A stretch of 64,000 bases of DNA from positions 50,453,664 to 50,517,663 of the forward strand of contig CM054177.1 of assembly GCA_028829895.1 (NCBI GenBank). The letters run 5' to 3'. The position numbers and the translations under genes were made by a program. Source of the stretch: Sinotaia quadrata. Taxonomy: Eukaryota; Mollusca; Gastropoda; Architaenioglossa; Viviparidae. This document shows, piece after piece, positions 1 through 12,807 of the stretch. Every line of letters starts with the position of its first letter. The first letter of the stretch is position 1. Below the pieces are notes generated by a model, which was not told the DNA's origin, searched no databases, and saw only the letters and a list, made by a program, of their open reading frames with translations.

Positions 1-485
1 AAAGATAGAATTGTTCAAATGGCCTGTGCCCTACATGCTCTGCTCGTCTGAACATGACAAACCCACATACACATTCATCCAAACAACTCTTTTTTTTTTT
101 TTGGTGAGTACTGCAGCTAGTCTACAACAAATGAGCTAGTCCATGTCTTAACCACTCTTCATACATCTCCCACTTCTAAAAGACATCCGCCTGATCGCTT
201 GCACTGCGTTCTTTTCTTTCAGGCGATCAAACTGCAATCAGCAGGACTGAGATCTGACGCCATGCTATCGAATTTATCGATTCCCAGTTTGAAGATCGCC
301 ATAATGGTCGAATGGCAGGACATCGAGATGGCTGTCATGAACGTGATGTCAGAACCAATGTGGAAGGTGGGAGTCATTAGCTAAGCGTGTGCTGCATAGC
401 TCAGTCCACAAATACACAAATAACAGTGTTTGCTCGAATTAAATGTTCGGTAACTCTCTCGAAAGGAATTGCGTTTCTCCCCTTT
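1..485. other. No recognisable feature
   Basis: A T-run near 90-102 and a 61-codon ORF (199-384) with no recognised similarity. I see no gene. Confidence 0.5.
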
Positions 486-613
486 CTTTTATGATCCGTA
501 AAGATGCTAAACAAGAAACAGATGCACACTGTTTTCTTGATGAGCCAATCTTTTATGATCCGTAAAGATGCTAAACAAGAAACAGATGCATACTGTTTTC
601 TTAATGAGCTAAT
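486..613 (+). repeat. 64-bp tandem duplication
   Basis: Two near-identical copies starting CTTTTATGATCCGTAAAGAT at 486 and 550. Confidence 0.9.
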
Positions 614-1374
614 CGTCTGAATGATATTTTAAATGCGTCTGTTTGATTTGTAATCGGTATCTGAATGATCGTCAGATATCTAACAGAGCGAATTATTTTA
701 ATCTCAAGGCAGTCGTTCATAAGTTCGTGTATTTTTGTATACATTCTGTTGGGAAACAGGAAAAGAAAAAGTTAGCTAAACAGAAACAGAGAAGGAAAGA
801 GATTAGAAGCAGAGATGTGAGATGTCATGTGATGTGAAGCCAATTTTTGTTGCTGATGTTGTTGCAAGCCTGCTTGGCGTCGCCTGTTTGGCCAAATTAC
901 ACAGCCAACTGCTTTACAATGGTGTGCGACATCGGTGTGTGCACCCTATAACGATTTCCACACCAACAACTGTTTTAAGAACGATAATTCTGCAGATTTC
1001 TGTCCCCTAAAACTGAATGAAGCTGCTTACTGGAGCGGACGTGCAATTCACCAACTGATACTTAATTTTTTTAAGAAGTTGTAATGTCCAGATAAAACAA
1101 AAAATAAAGAGAGCAAAAGAAAACAAGTAAGACGAGTTCTTTCAAAGACTTTCGTTTTCGCAAATGCAATCAAACATAGCAATAAAGTAATTTTAAAGTT
1201 GTTGGAGTTCATTTATATTTCGTTGTCTTTCTTTTTTTAAAATCAGGATGCAGTTTCAATCTCTGTGCGGCTTCACATATTGCTGAAGTCAAGGAACTCT
1301 TTGAAGACGCCCTAGTGTTTAGTCCAAATGTGATGCACGATTCTTTCCATTTTTTTTTGCATAGTAATCACCTT
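614..1374. other. No recognisable feature
   Basis: AT-rich sequence with two 62-64-codon ORFs that match nothing I know. Confidence 0.5.
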
Positions 1375-1610
1375 AACTTCGGCACAATGACGTGTCTCGT
1401 CAGTATTGTTCATTTAAATTCTACAAAGCACAGATGAGATTGGAGATAATAGAGTGGTTACAATGACAGGTCAGTACTGTTCATTGAATTTCTCCAAATG
1501 TGCAATGGGATTGGAGATAATAGATTTTGTTCACCAAAACATCGGCACAATGATATGTGTTCAGTACTGTTCATTTATATTCTGAAATGAGGTTGGAGAT
1601 AACAGTTTTC
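1375..1610 (+). repeat. Degenerate repeat of about 80 bp, 3 copies
   Basis: Three diverged copies sharing CAGTACTGTTCATT and GATTGGAGATAATAG. Confidence 0.75.
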
Positions 1611-1677
1611 TGATGTGCCGAAAACCAGGAATAGCTTTTTAAAAGTGTGAAACTGCGTAAAATTACATTTGCTTATT

Positions 1678-1850
1678 TCTGAATTCTCTGCATTAATTCC
1701 TGTATATCTGGGGTTCACTTCTGAATTCTCTGCATTCATTGCTATATGTTTGGTGTTCACTTCTGAATTCGCTGCATTCATTGCTAAGTGTTTGGTGTTC
1801 ACTTCTGAATTCGCTGCATTTATTGCTATATTCTGATGTTCACTTCTGAA
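1678..1850 (+). repeat. 42-bp minisatellite, 4 copies
   Basis: Units start CTGAATTCTCTGCATTCATT. The 75-aa minus-strand ORF here is a repeat translation. Confidence 0.9.
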
Positions 1851-2071
1851 TTCTGAATTATTGTGATAATATGTGGTACTATTTACGATAGGTATTTCTC
1901 ACAGTAATAAGTGCCTCTTAATAGTGGGGGGGGGGGATATTACCTCTCCTATATAACACACTTCTAAATGTGGACTGGGTCTGTGATAGGGCGGCCTCCC
2001 CACACACACCCCCTACCCAATGCATGACATCATATTTCAAATAGATATTTCGAATTATTGACCTTATATAT

Positions 2072-2253
2072 CACCCATATACTCTTGATGAAACACCCAT
2101 GTACTCTTGATGAAACACCCATATACTCTTGATGAAACACCCATGTACTCTTGATGAAACACCCATGTACTCTTGATGAAACACCCATATACTCTTGATG
2201 AAACACCCATGTACTCTTGATGAAACACCCATGTACTCTTGATGGAACACCCA
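2072..2253 (+). repeat. 22-bp minisatellite, 8 copies
   Basis: The unit CCCATGTACTCTTGATGAAA plus CA, with an ATA/GTA variant, at exact 22-bp spacing (2080, 2102 and onward). It is open in several minus-strand frames because three units make 66 bp; not a gene. Confidence 0.95.
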
Positions 2254-2494
2254 CATTCAAAGGTTTTCCGACTTCGTAACCATTATTTAACGCCACCCCA
2301 ACTTGACTGAACCCTTTTCCCATTTTTTTAGGAAGACGTGGATAAGCAATAGAAGAATTAAACATTTACTTTAACAAAATAAATTTACCCCACACAATAC
2401 TTACATATAGCATTGAATTACGATATAAAATTGTTATGTACACAAACTTATAAAAATCAAATGTCACTAATGTCTCAATTTTCTGCACTTGCTT

Positions 2495-2635
2495 AAAAAT
2501 TCAAATTCAGTTGTGACAGCCAAATAGCTATTGTATAGTCATCACTCTTGAAATGTTCATTTCAATATTCAGTTGTGACAGCCAAATAGCAATTGTATAG
2601 TCATCAGCTCTTGAAATGTTCATTTCAAAATTCAC
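2495..2635 (+). repeat. 63-bp tandem duplication
   Basis: Two copies containing CAGTTGTGACAGCCAAATAG at 2508 and 2571. Confidence 0.85.
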
Positions 2636-3216
2636 TAAATAATGCTCTTACAATGTCATCACTATGTCATCATAATAATCAACACACCTTAGCACCTTAA
2701 CATCATGGTAAGGAAAGAATTACGTATATATTTTTAATGTACATTACTTTTGGTGGAGCTGTCATTTCTGGCAATTTGCTGGCAACAAGGGCAATGTTTT
2801 GGTTTGTTGCTTTGCCTCTTGCACTGGCCCCACCAGGTCAGATTTATAGCTGAGTTACTCTGAGCAGTTGAAGTGAAAGTCCGGATGAAAAAACACAGTA
2901 GCTTATCCAAACATGGGCTGGAATGTCGAAAGCCAAGTAAGTCTGCAAGCCAAAAACGAGATGAAGGCACTGCTACAATTCCTGTAACAATATGGTGCCT
3001 ATCTAATAAGATTCCAGTCTCTCACATTATTTATTCTTAAAATAAATTTAACACATTATTCTAGTAAACATGAAATTCTAACTACTTCAATTCTCCTAGC
3101 CTCAGCTGATTAGCATTACACCATTATTATCCATAACATGTATTCAATTAAATTGCATTACACACTTTCCTTGAAGATTACATATATATATAGTTACAAT
3201 AAATGAGTGTAGTGTT
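2636..3216. other. No recognised gene; one open minus-strand frame
   Basis: A minus-strand frame is open from about 3023 to 2734 (about 96 codons) and contains the Cys-rich phrase KHCPCCQQIARND. I recognise no family and see no firm splice signals, so I do not call it an exon. Confidence 0.35.
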
Positions 3217-3603
3217 CTCCATAAAATTAGATTGCACTCCATAATATCTCTACAAGGATTGTAAAGCACATGGTGAAACAATAAATATAATTAAACAAAT
3301 ATAGCATTCGTCACAAAATTAGATTGTACTCCATAATATCTCTACAAGGATTGTAAAGCACATGGTGAAACAATAAATATAATTAAACAAATATAGCATT
3401 CGTCACAAAATTAGATTGCACTCCATAATATCTCTACAAGGATTGTAAAGCACATGGTGAAACAATAAATATAATTAAACAAATATAGCATTCGTCACAA
3501 AATTAGATTGCACTCCATAATATCTCTACAAGGATTGTAAAGCACATGGTGAAACAATAAATATAAATATAATTAAACAAATGTAGTATTCGTCACAAAA
3601 TCA
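3217..3603 (+). repeat. 92-bp minisatellite, 4 copies
   Basis: Near-identical units anchored by AGATTGCACTCCATAATATC at 3229, 3321, 3413 and 3505, exactly 92 bp apart. The last copy has a small ATAAAT duplication. Confidence 0.95.
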
Positions 3604-4155
3604 AACTATGCAACAAAACTCCAGATCAGTATGAACAAGATTCTACAAATCTAAATCTGCCCAGTTAAAATACACTATTAAGCATTCTATCAATGACTGC
3701 AGCTTGCAAAATATTTTTGTAACAACTCATGTAGCACTCTCTACTACTGAATCAGTATATAATAAGAGAATACTCATCAGAGGTTATGGAATATCACAAA
3801 CAATTGTACATATATATTTACAACTTGTGCATATGAAATAGAATAAATTAACTACTGGATGAAAAGCAAATCGAAACATTTTAAAGACTGGAATTTGTAA
3901 CTCTGACTTTGTACTCACAAATGCCAAGCTGCTATCCCACACACTTTAGATGGGAACTGTCACCACCACCCTGCTCCCTTGCGAAAGTGGGGGTGGTTGT
4001 CAACAGCACGTAGGAAACTGTATGGATGGAATTACAGAATCCACACAGAGAAATATCAAAGATGTTTGCCTGGTTTGAGCTTAATTTTATTCTGCATGCT
4101 GGGTTACGTTTGTTGGCATGTATGCATGCGATAATGCAAAGTGGAATGGTAAAAT
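3604..4155. other. No recognisable feature
   Basis: AT-rich spacer ending at a 13-G run (4156-4168). Confidence 0.5.
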
Positions 4156-4183
4156 GGGGGGGGGGGGGATTCACTTTTCGAAT

Positions 4184-4528
4184 TACATCTTCATTCACTT
4201 TTTGTGTTACGTCTTGATTCACATTTTGTGTTACGTCTTCATTCACATTTTGTGTTACATCTTTATTCACATTTTGTGTTATGTCTTTATTCACATTTTG
4301 CATTTCATCTTTATTTACTTTCTGTTTTTCATCTTTATTCACTTTTTGGTGTTACGCCATTATTCACTTTTTGCGTTTCATCTTTATTTACTTTCTGTTT
4401 TTCATCTTTATTCACTTTTTGTGCTTAATCTTTATTTACTTTCTGTTTTTCATCTTTATTCACTTTTTGAGTTTCATCTTTATTTATTTTTTTCTGTTTT
4501 TCATCTTTATTTACTTTTTGTGTTTCGT
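4184..4528 (+). repeat. 24-bp/48-bp minisatellite
   Basis: Starts as a 24-bp unit (TTCATTCACATTTTGTGTTA...) and passes into a 48-bp composite (CATCTTTATTTACTTTCTGT...). Because 24 is a multiple of three, it is open in several frames on both strands; the resulting Phe/His/Leu-rich ORFs are artefacts. Confidence 0.9.
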
Positions 4529-4850
4529 GAGAACAAAATCAATCATTCTTAAATTAAGAGAAAATGGTAGCAAAACAATATTTATGAGGGGGGTGGGGGA
4601 CATTTTGAATTGATTTAGAATTCCTCGAGAATGCAAGCTAAATGAAATTTTGCACTGCTAACACATTTTTCATGACACCCGTGATTCATTTATTGTCATA
4701 ATATAAATTACTTCAATAAAAAGTTTTGTAAATCGGCGAAATTTAAATTAATTTCAAATTTGGATAAGGATTATCTTAATTTACTACTTATTTATTTAAA
4801 TATCCATTATTTGTCTGTAATTATGATATGTGTACTTTTGTGTTTGTTTT
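4529..4850. other. No recognisable feature
   Basis: AT-rich; nothing seen beyond a short G-rich patch near 4588-4600. Confidence 0.5.
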
Positions 4851-5020
4851 AGTATATAGATTTGAGTTTGTTATTAGTATATATATGTGTGTTTGTTTTT
4901 AGTATATAGATTTGTTTTTGTTATTAGTATATAGATTTGCGTTTGTTTTTAGTATATAGATTTGTGTTTGTTTTTAGTATATAGATTTGTGTTTGTTATT
5001 ATTATATAGATTTGTGTTTG
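4851..5020 (+). repeat. 25-bp minisatellite, about 7 copies
   Basis: The unit AGTATATAGATTTGTGTTTG plus five T, at 4926, 4951, 4976 and so on; the earliest copies are degenerate. Confidence 0.9.
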
Positions 5021-5124
5021 ACATAATTTAATACTTTATTGCTGTTTCTCGCCTATTTAACGATTGCTTTTAAAGTTACTTAATAGATTGTTTTTGCAAG
5101 AGTTTGTAATATAATTAGTAAGTG

Positions 5125-5215
5125 CTGGCAGATACATTCAGTATCTATAAGGTTTGTAGAAAGTCTGCGAGTAGGTACACTCAGTAGCTATAAACTTTGC
5201 AGAAAGTCTGCTAGT
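5125..5215 (+). repeat. 47-bp tandem duplication
   Basis: Two diverged copies sharing AGAAAGTCTGC and ACATTCAGTA/ACACTCAGTA. Confidence 0.75.
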
Positions 5216-5666
5216 TTACAGTTTTCTATATAATCAAATTTATTGCTTTCTTATTTCATGAAAAATAGTTCCATTATATCAATATAACTTTTCCTTACAG
5301 GAGGATCATTTACTCATGCATCACGCAGAGTGCAAATATATAATTTACTTCAAAATCAGTCCAGGTACTTTGCTCGTGTGATTTTTTTCTAGCTTTCTCT
5401 ATACAATGCATAATAAAATTACAACTTTCACCTTTCACTGTTTAACAAAAATGACATCAGACCACATAATAATATAAACATTTCGCACTTTATCTTGGTC
5501 AGGTTTCGTAAGATTGTAAGTGTGTTTGTTTACATATGCGTTTGAGTATGTAAGCGTTTGTATTTAAGTGCTAAGTATGAAATTTGTGTTTATATTTATG
5601 TATGCTGTATATATTTGTATGCACTTTTATGTCTATTTGTGCAAATTTATCTCTGTAAGTGTTAGT

Positions 5667-5669
5667 GTG

Positions 5670-5707
<38 letters not shown>

Positions 5708-5712
5708 TGTGT
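5667..5712 (+). repeat. (TG)n microsatellite
   Basis: Nearly pure GT dinucleotide run. Confidence 0.97.
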
Positions 5713-7375
5713 CATTGATAAGGATGAGTTTCTACTCTAAATGCAGACGTGAGAGTGACTTCCAAAGTTTTTAATAAAGTATTTGGTAAAATGATTAAAA
5801 TTGAAACTGATAAAGTGATTTTTTAAAGTAATTAATTTACGCCATTTCTACCGTAAATATTATCTCTAGGTCATTTCCATTTCTTCAACTCGCACCTCAA
5901 GCATATGAGTTTCTGTCCTCACTCAGACCGAATAGCTGACAGCGCTGACACGCGTGAAAGTAACAACTCTGATTGATTTAATCTTAATTAAAGGCACAAC
6001 GACCTTGACAGGAAACTGACAACACGATCTCCACTAATTCACATGGCAAGAAATATGCCCTTTTCATGATTTCTTTCATTTACTTTTAGGATTGATTTCA
6101 AAATTGTCCTCAATGCTCTGAACAATTTCTAAATTAAGTTTAGTTTCTGCAACTGCTATAAATGTTTAGGAATATAAAAAAACAAGAAATTCGGCATACA
6201 TAAATACATGATCGTTTTCTTGACTGGTGTTGTATGTACGTACGCTCGTACATATGTACGATAAAACATAGATAAGTAGATAGATGTTTCCATGGATGGA
6301 TGAAAATAGAGACAGAGAGAAAGGCAATAGAGACAGAGAGAAAGAACGATAAACAGAGGTATGTATATCGCAATGGTTTTGATTGCAAACTGGCCATAAA
6401 TTTTTATTGCTGTTTGCTTCTGCAGTCCTTAGTATATGACGTCATGGACATTTACTCAAGGCTCACTGAGGTAAATCATATTTACATAGTGTTTGCCGAA
6501 GATGACGTCATTTCAACGTAAGGAGATGTCACATGCAACTGTGGTACACAAATCACAGGATTGCTTGTAACGAGTCTATAGTTTGGCATAGGTGAGCACA
6601 CATTATAAAGACTCAAATCAAGGACATAAGTCTCGGCTGGACACTACATTGCACGACCTTGACATTAATATTTGTCCAATTAACTTTAAAGTGTGCTAGG
6701 AATCTTTAGTATTATTATTATTATTATTATTTTGTGAATTTCTGGTTGGTTTCGAGCATCTAATGACAAATCTGGCCTATCTAACATTCAAGTTTTCAAG
6801 TTCTTCGGTAACACTATGGAAATCAGTCCATTTAATATCAAGTGTTCGTTCTAGCGGTCGCCCACTGAAATCAAAGACAGCGAGTGCAATTTTTCAAGTC
6901 ATTCAGCAAAGTCAATTTTATACAGAGCACGCGCGTTCGCACATAAATGAATTTTGACAGGCATACTGCGACAATAATTGCCTGCTTCTCAGCAGACCCT
7001 GTCTAAGGTTTGTCATGATAATAATGTACTCTTCAGACACAGGCGAGTGTCTTTCACTTCAGTCATCAGTATTGTGATCACGTGATTTTCCTCACAGGTG
7101 ATGGAGTGTTAGTTTCTTGAGTCGCTTGGTTTGTTCAATTACTCTTTCTTTTCCTGTCAGAGGATCGGCTGGCTATGTGGTGCGCTACTTCCGAAGTTAA
7201 AATGTACAATCATCTGCAATTGTAATTCAGGAGAGGGGTGGGGGTGGAGATGAACTGAGACTTGTTGATAAAGATCAGATACTTGCTGACAAATGGCATG
7301 GATGTAATGGGTTACAATACTTCAAACCACGTGATTAATTACTTTTAGGGTATCATGTTAAAAGTTAATCTTAGG
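5713..7375. other. No recognised gene; two CRE-type palindromes
   Basis: Contains TGACGTCA at 6437-6444 and 6503-6510, two GACCTTGACA motifs (6001 and 6655) and a (TTA)n run at 6711-6730. ORFs of 64-85 codons match nothing I know. Confidence 0.5.
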
Positions 7376-8570
7376 AACAAATAAATCAAATCATAAATTT
7401 CTTCAAGTTAAAAATCAGAACAACAATTCTTTAAAATAAATAGTCAGAATAATAATTCCTTAACATAATAAATTATAGAAACAATCATTTGAGATAGATA
7501 GTTATAACGCATTTCTTTAGAATAAATAAGTACTTTGAGATAAATAGTAGAACAACAGTACTTTGAGATAAATAGTAGAACAACAGTACTTTGAGATAAA
7601 TAGTAGAACAACAGTACTTTGAGATAAATAGTAGAACAACAGTACTTTGAGATAAATAGTAGAACAACAGTACTTTGAGATAAATAGTAGAACAACAGTA
7701 CTTTGAGATAAATAGTAGAACAACAGTACTTTGAGATAAATAGTAGAACAACAGTACTTTGAGATAAATAGTAGAACAACAGTACTTTGAGATAAATAGT
7801 AGAACAACAGTACTTTGAGATAAATAGTAGAACAACAGTACTTTGAGATAAATAGTAGAACAACAGTACTTTGAGAAAAATAGTCCCAACAACAGAACTT
7901 TGATAGAACAATAGTACTATGAGATAAATTGTCAGAACAACAGTACTTTGAGATAGTACAATAGTACTTTGAGCTAGGACAACAGTACTTTGAGATAGAA
8001 TAACAGTATTTTGAGATAAATAGTCAGAACAACAGTACTTTGAGATAGTACAACAGTACTTTGAAATAGAGTAACAGTACTATGAGGCAGAACTACAGTA
8101 CTTTGAGATAAATTGTCAGAACAACACTGCTTTGAGATAATTAGTCAGATCAACAGTACTTTGAGATAAATAGTCAGAACAACCGTACTTTGAGATAGAA
8201 CAGTGCTTTAGATAAATTGTCAGAACAACAGCACTTTGAGATAAATAATCCGAACAACTCTACGTTGAGATAAAACAATAGTAACTATAACATAAATTGT
8301 TAGAACAACAGTATTTTCAGATAAATAGTCCGAACAGCAGTACTTTGAGATAAAACAACACTCCTTTGAGCTAGAACAACAGTACTTTGAGATAAATAGT
8401 TAGAACAACAGATTTTTTATATAGAAAAACAGTACTTTGAGACAAATTGTCAGAACAAAAACACTTTGAGATAAATAGGCAGAACAGTACTTTGAGTTTA
8501 ATATCAGAACAACAGTAGTTTGAGATAAATATTCAGTACAACAGTAGTTTGAGATGAATAGTGAGAAACA
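7376..8570 (+). repeat. 28-bp minisatellite with perfect core and decayed flanks
   Basis: From 7531 to about 7875, about twelve almost perfect copies of a 28-bp unit starting TACTTTGAGATAAATAGTAG. On the 3' side, to about 8570, the unit decays into variants with indels; weaker traces lie on the 5' side from 7376. The 96-155-aa minus-strand ORFs are three-frame repeat translations. Confidence 0.95.
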
Positions 8571-8889
8571 TAAATCACTGAGACTAAGATCCAACACTTC
8601 CATGAAACTAATATATAAGGAGCTATGACTGTATAAGACTAATAATTTCGGCAATGATTCTATCAGGCTATCACAAGAATAGTTCTATTAAGTTAATAAT
8701 TCCAACAATAGTTCTATAAAGTTCATAGTCATAAAAATAATTGTATAACCCTGACATATAGAGCTACGAATAGTTGAGACTAGAATCATAAAATAATATT
8801 TGTAAGCACAATTATTTCTTGAGGACAGAATTATTTCTTCACAAGGTATTTGAAGGAGAACAGTGTATATATTGAGAGACGAAATAACT

Positions 8890-9310
8890 CTCCTTTATGA
8901 TAATAATTATATAATTTGATATTAGGTAAAACACAATTTCATGAGGCTAGTAATCATATAATTTGGTATTAGGCAAAGCAAGATTTCATGAGGCTAATAA
9001 TCATATACTTTCATATTATGCAAAACAAGATTTCCTGAGGCTAAAAAATTATAATTTGATATAAAAATATTCAAAACAAGATTTCAAACGGCTAATAATC
9101 ATATAATTTGGTTAAAAAAAAATTATGCAAAACAAGAATTCATAAGGCTAATAATCATAGAACTGTTGTGTTATAATAAACAACAATTCTTCCAGCTAAT
9201 ACACAAAGTACAGCTGTGTTATGATATTATACCAAACAATTCTTATAGCTAATAAACAAAGTACAGCTGCGTTATGATATTATACCAAACAACAGTTTTT
9301 GGAGCTAATA
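8890..9310 (+). repeat. Degenerate 47-62-bp repeats
   Basis: Units with ATGAGGCTAATAATCATATA about 47 bp apart (8941, 8988, 9035), followed by two copies of a unit of about 60 bp with CTAATAAACAAAGTACAGCT. Confidence 0.75.
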
Positions 9311-9672
9311 AGAAAGCATAGTAACAAATTGCTGAACAATTATTCTGAAGGCCAAAAATCCTAATAGAGTTTAGTTAACAAAAATAATATGCTAAACAAC
9401 AATTGTTAATGTCAATTGTAAACACATTTCAGTGATGCTATAAGGGTCTTTGCATTAATCCTTTAGACTGAATCCTAACACAAATCCTTCAGACTAATTA
9501 TTTGAACTGTACTTCTCCAGACGCTGGTATTCACAGCAAAGTTATTATTAAAAAGAACAAGAAACATTGACTATTATGAGGAAACAGCAAGAAAAGATTA
9601 ATGTTGCTTGCAACTATTAAGAGTAGCTGTTGTCTTAACAATTTGTCAGTGTACAAGTAAAGAAAGACAGCT
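9311..9672. other. No recognisable feature
   Basis: AT-rich spacer; nothing seen. Confidence 0.5.
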
Positions 9673-9793
<121 letters not shown>

Positions 9794-10011
9794 TAGATAT
9801 GTGTGTCAGTTTGTGTGTGTGTGTGAGATAGAATATGTAACTGACAATGACTGAGTAATTTTATGATATGCAGTTGTGCTTTCATATAATACATTTTTAC
9901 AATCAATCATATATTGGTTTTTACATATCAGAGAGAGTATATGTTTGCATAAATGCAATTGAAGTTAAGGTTGTACGAATTTAAACATTAAGTTATAGTG
10001 TTTGTTTACAG

Positions 10012-10405
10012 AGTAAGTTATTGTGTGTATTTACAGTAAGTAATTGTGTGTATTTACAGTAAGTCATTGTGTGTATTTACAGTAAGTTATTGTGTGTATT
10101 TAGAAAGTAAGTTATTGTGCGTATTTACAGTACGTCGTGTGTATTTAGAAAGTAAGTTATTGTGTGTATTTACAGTAAGTCATTGTGTGTATTTAGAAAG
10201 TAAGTTATTGTGTGTATTTACAGTAAGTCATTGTGTGTATTTAGAAAGTAATTTATTGTGTGTATTTACAGTAAGTCATTGTGTGTATTTACAGTAAGTC
10301 ATTGTGTGTATTTACAGTAAGTCATTGTGTGTATTTACAGTAAGTCATTGTGTGTATTTACAGTAAGTCATTGTGTGTATTTAGAAAGTAAGTTATTGTG
10401 TGCGC
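10012..10405 (+). repeat. 23/25-bp minisatellite, about 16 copies
   Basis: Units of the form CAGTAAGTCATTGTGTGTAT plus TTA alternate with a 25-bp variant carrying AGAAAGTAAGTTATTG. Most copies contain GTAAGT preceded by an ACA or AAA, which resembles a splice donor. Confidence 0.93.
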
Positions 10406-11457
10406 TATCACCTGTCTATATATCAAATACATAGTGTCATTCTGTATTACAAAGCACGTTATCTTAGATCTGAATCTCTACTCGCGCTCGCAACTTTTCT
10501 GAAGTCGTGAAACACTCAATCACTGAGGACACCACTTACAACTGAACTAGGCTGGAAATTATCAAATTATACCAATAATGCGCCTCCACCCCTCTGTGGA
10601 CTTGTGCCGTGCGCACAGACAGCTTGCCTAAATAACTCAGGACCTCCCCGTCGAAACTTGAAGAGGTCCTGGACGAAGTCCATATAAAACGAAAATAACA
10701 GTAGCCAATTCTTTTCATCAGAGTTATTTCTAATGCTAATCGTATGCAAAACAACTGAATGAGCTCACTTCAAAATCGATCTCGGTGACATTATGCAATG
10801 TCGTCTGCAAAATATTGTTGGGAAAGCTGAAATTGAGTTCGCAGTAGTTCATGCACAGGAAGAATAAATTTTGACCTCTTACAGTCGTGAGGCATGCAGT
10901 ACATAAAAAAAATGGTTTTGAAAGATTTGCATATTTATAATTGTATTTTACATAAAAACATGTTTCTGTTTTGTTTTGTATTTTTTCTTGTTGGTGATAT
11001 GATCGTTGAATTGGGTTTCAGAATGTTGATAGTCATCGCTCCAAAGACACCCGTATTCTTCTCACCTTTTCGGACTGTGGCACTTTGGATGGGGGTGGGG
11101 AGTGCATGGTGGAAGGGGAGACGACTAGTGTCAACGATTTACATGAGAAGAACTTTAGAAATCCGAAATCCTTATATTTGCTGAATAGGGACTTAATACA
11201 GTTTGCGAGATTAATTTACATGTGAAGACCTTTAGGAATTTTAAATGTCTTATCTATGTTGTAAAGGGACTGAATACAGTTTGCGGGATTAATTTATATG
11301 TTGGAGAACTCACTGGTTAATTTTATATTTGTATTTTATAAAGTTTGCTCTCATAAATTCCTAGTACTTCGATTTGTATCTTTTCATCTCACTTGCCACT
11401 TGAAGTACGATGTTGTAAGATAGACTATTCGGTTTAGCCATTCTCCGCTTAGAAAAT
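10406..11457. other. No recognised gene
   Basis: Contains a 96-codon ORF (10894-11184) with a hydrophobic start but no known similarity, and overlapping minus-strand ORFs at 10536-10754. TTTGCGAGATTAATTTACAT near 11203 recurs in similar form near 11281. Confidence 0.45.
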
Positions 11458-11540
11458 GACATGCTTATATTGAGATAAAAATAAATGACGTGCTTATATT
11501 GAGATCAACATAAATGACGTGCTTATACTGAGATCAATAA
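11458..11540 (+). repeat. About 29-bp repeat, 3 copies
   Basis: Units starting GACGTGCTTATATTGAGATC at 11458, 11487 and 11515. Confidence 0.85.
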
Positions 11541-11999
11541 TAAAGGAGCATCATCCTAATTGGCGATACAGATCGGAGAGGGGAGAGGGGGGACCACTGA
11601 AGAATGGCCACGTGAATTGGAACAATACATGTAATATTGGTTTCCATTAAGTTGAAAAAAAACACGTTGACCTTTACAGTTTAGAAACATGTTAATTTGT
11701 CTGGTTACTTTCTGTTTAAGTATTTGCTAGTTTCATTCGCCTAATAAGTAAAAGCGATATTTTCAAATGGACCGACACCGGTATTTTATTGGAGATTAAC
11801 TCGAGGTCAGTTTGCTTGTCAGTGTGGTTTCACTAATTTATTATATATTAATCGTATCATTTTCTTTTCACTTATTCTTTCTTTTACTTTGAATGATAAC
11901 TATCACGTTTAACTGTTACCTGAAAGAAATGTACATGGTGTTTTCTAGGATCATAATCTGTTGTTGTTATACTCGAAGTCAGAAACAAGCAATACAAAC
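11541..11999. other. No recognisable feature
   Basis: A GA-rich patch at 11575-11595, otherwise AT-rich; nothing seen. Confidence 0.5.
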
Positions 12000-12232
12000 C
12001 AATCTCGAATAAGCTATACGCATACACTCCACGAATATGCCACACAATCACATACAAGCCAATAACTAGTCAAACACACACACACACACACACACTCACT
12101 TACAAATCATGAACAAGTCACACAATCAAATACAAATCAATAAGTATGCACACACAAGCATACACACACTCTTACAAATACGAACAAACCACACAATCAT
12201 ATACAAGTCAATAACTAGTTATGCTTACTTGC
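12000..12232 (+). repeat. CA-rich degenerate array, left of the LINE
   Basis: Degenerate copies of a phrase like CACACAATCACATACAAGCC, with a (CA)n run at 12074-12098. Similar phrases resume after the LINE (12915-13395), suggesting one array split by the insertion. Confidence 0.7.
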
Positions 12233-12700
12233 TTATTTTCTTGGATTCCTCATGGAACAAAGGACCTCGACAACAGTCCTCCAGCGCTCTCTATTCTGGG
12301 CAGCCTTTTTCAGTTCACCCCATGACAGGTTGCAGCTCTTCATTTCCTCCTCCAGGTGGTCTTAGGACTTAGGGCGACCGATCCGTCTCTTTCCTTGTGG
12401 GTTTCACTGCAAAGCCTGTCGGGTGAGGTCCTATGGGGGGGTTCCACAGGGTGTGTCCTATCCATCGCCATTTCCACCTGGCAATCTGCTGGTCGATGAG
12501 ATCTTGGTTTGTCCGCTGCCACAAATCGGTGTTCTTTATGTGTCTGTCCACCTGATCTTAAGTAGGTTGCGAAGGCAGCCGTTGACGAATACTTGGAGCT
12601 TGTTGGTTTGTTGGTTAGGGTTTGGTGACTCTCTATGTCTATGAACCATAGAGGAGGACAGACTTAACTTTTGTGATGTTTTCCAGTACAGTTCTGGATC
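12233..12700 (-). pseudogene. Decayed non-LTR retrotransposon: ORF2 C-terminus
   Basis: Read on the minus strand, the segment gives in three frames the conserved tail of a LINE reverse-transcriptase ORF: a VLLYGS-like motif near 12645-12665 followed by in-frame stops; KLQVFVNGCLRNLLKIRW (12536-12605); RWKWRWIGHTLWNPP (about 12465-12510); SPKTTWRRK (near 12340-12370); then SWGELKKAAQNRERWR and VLCSMRN, ending at a TAA at 12233-12235. Frameshifts, one at a G-run near 12434, and stops break it. No endonuclease or catalytic RT motifs are present, so it is a 5'-truncated dead copy. The tail resembles those of RTE/CR1-type elements, but I do not assign the clade. The upstream limit is approximate. 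Confidence 0.88.
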
Positions 12701-12807
12701 AATCTCCACCAGTGTGTTAACAAACGTCCTCCTTTCTTGGGCATGTGATTTTTCTGAAAACACTATGTCAGTCTGGTCTATTTGGTCGTTTTTATCGCTT
12801 TTCTTCC

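Noticed and set aside
2731..3023. Open minus-strand frame of about 96 codons with a Cys pair
   Set aside because: No family recognised, no clear splice sites, and the length is compatible with chance.
3739..3760. TCTCTACTAC resembling a Helitron 5' end
   Set aside because: No matching 3' CTRR end with hairpin was found nearby; a short match expected by chance.
7531..7875. Possible CRISPR array because of regular spacing
   Set aside because: Contiguous 28-bp units with no unique spacers, in a eukaryotic context.
7444..7911. 155-, 135- and 96-codon minus-strand ORFs
   Set aside because: All frames of the same 28-bp repeat with no stop; the same peptide cycles through each frame.
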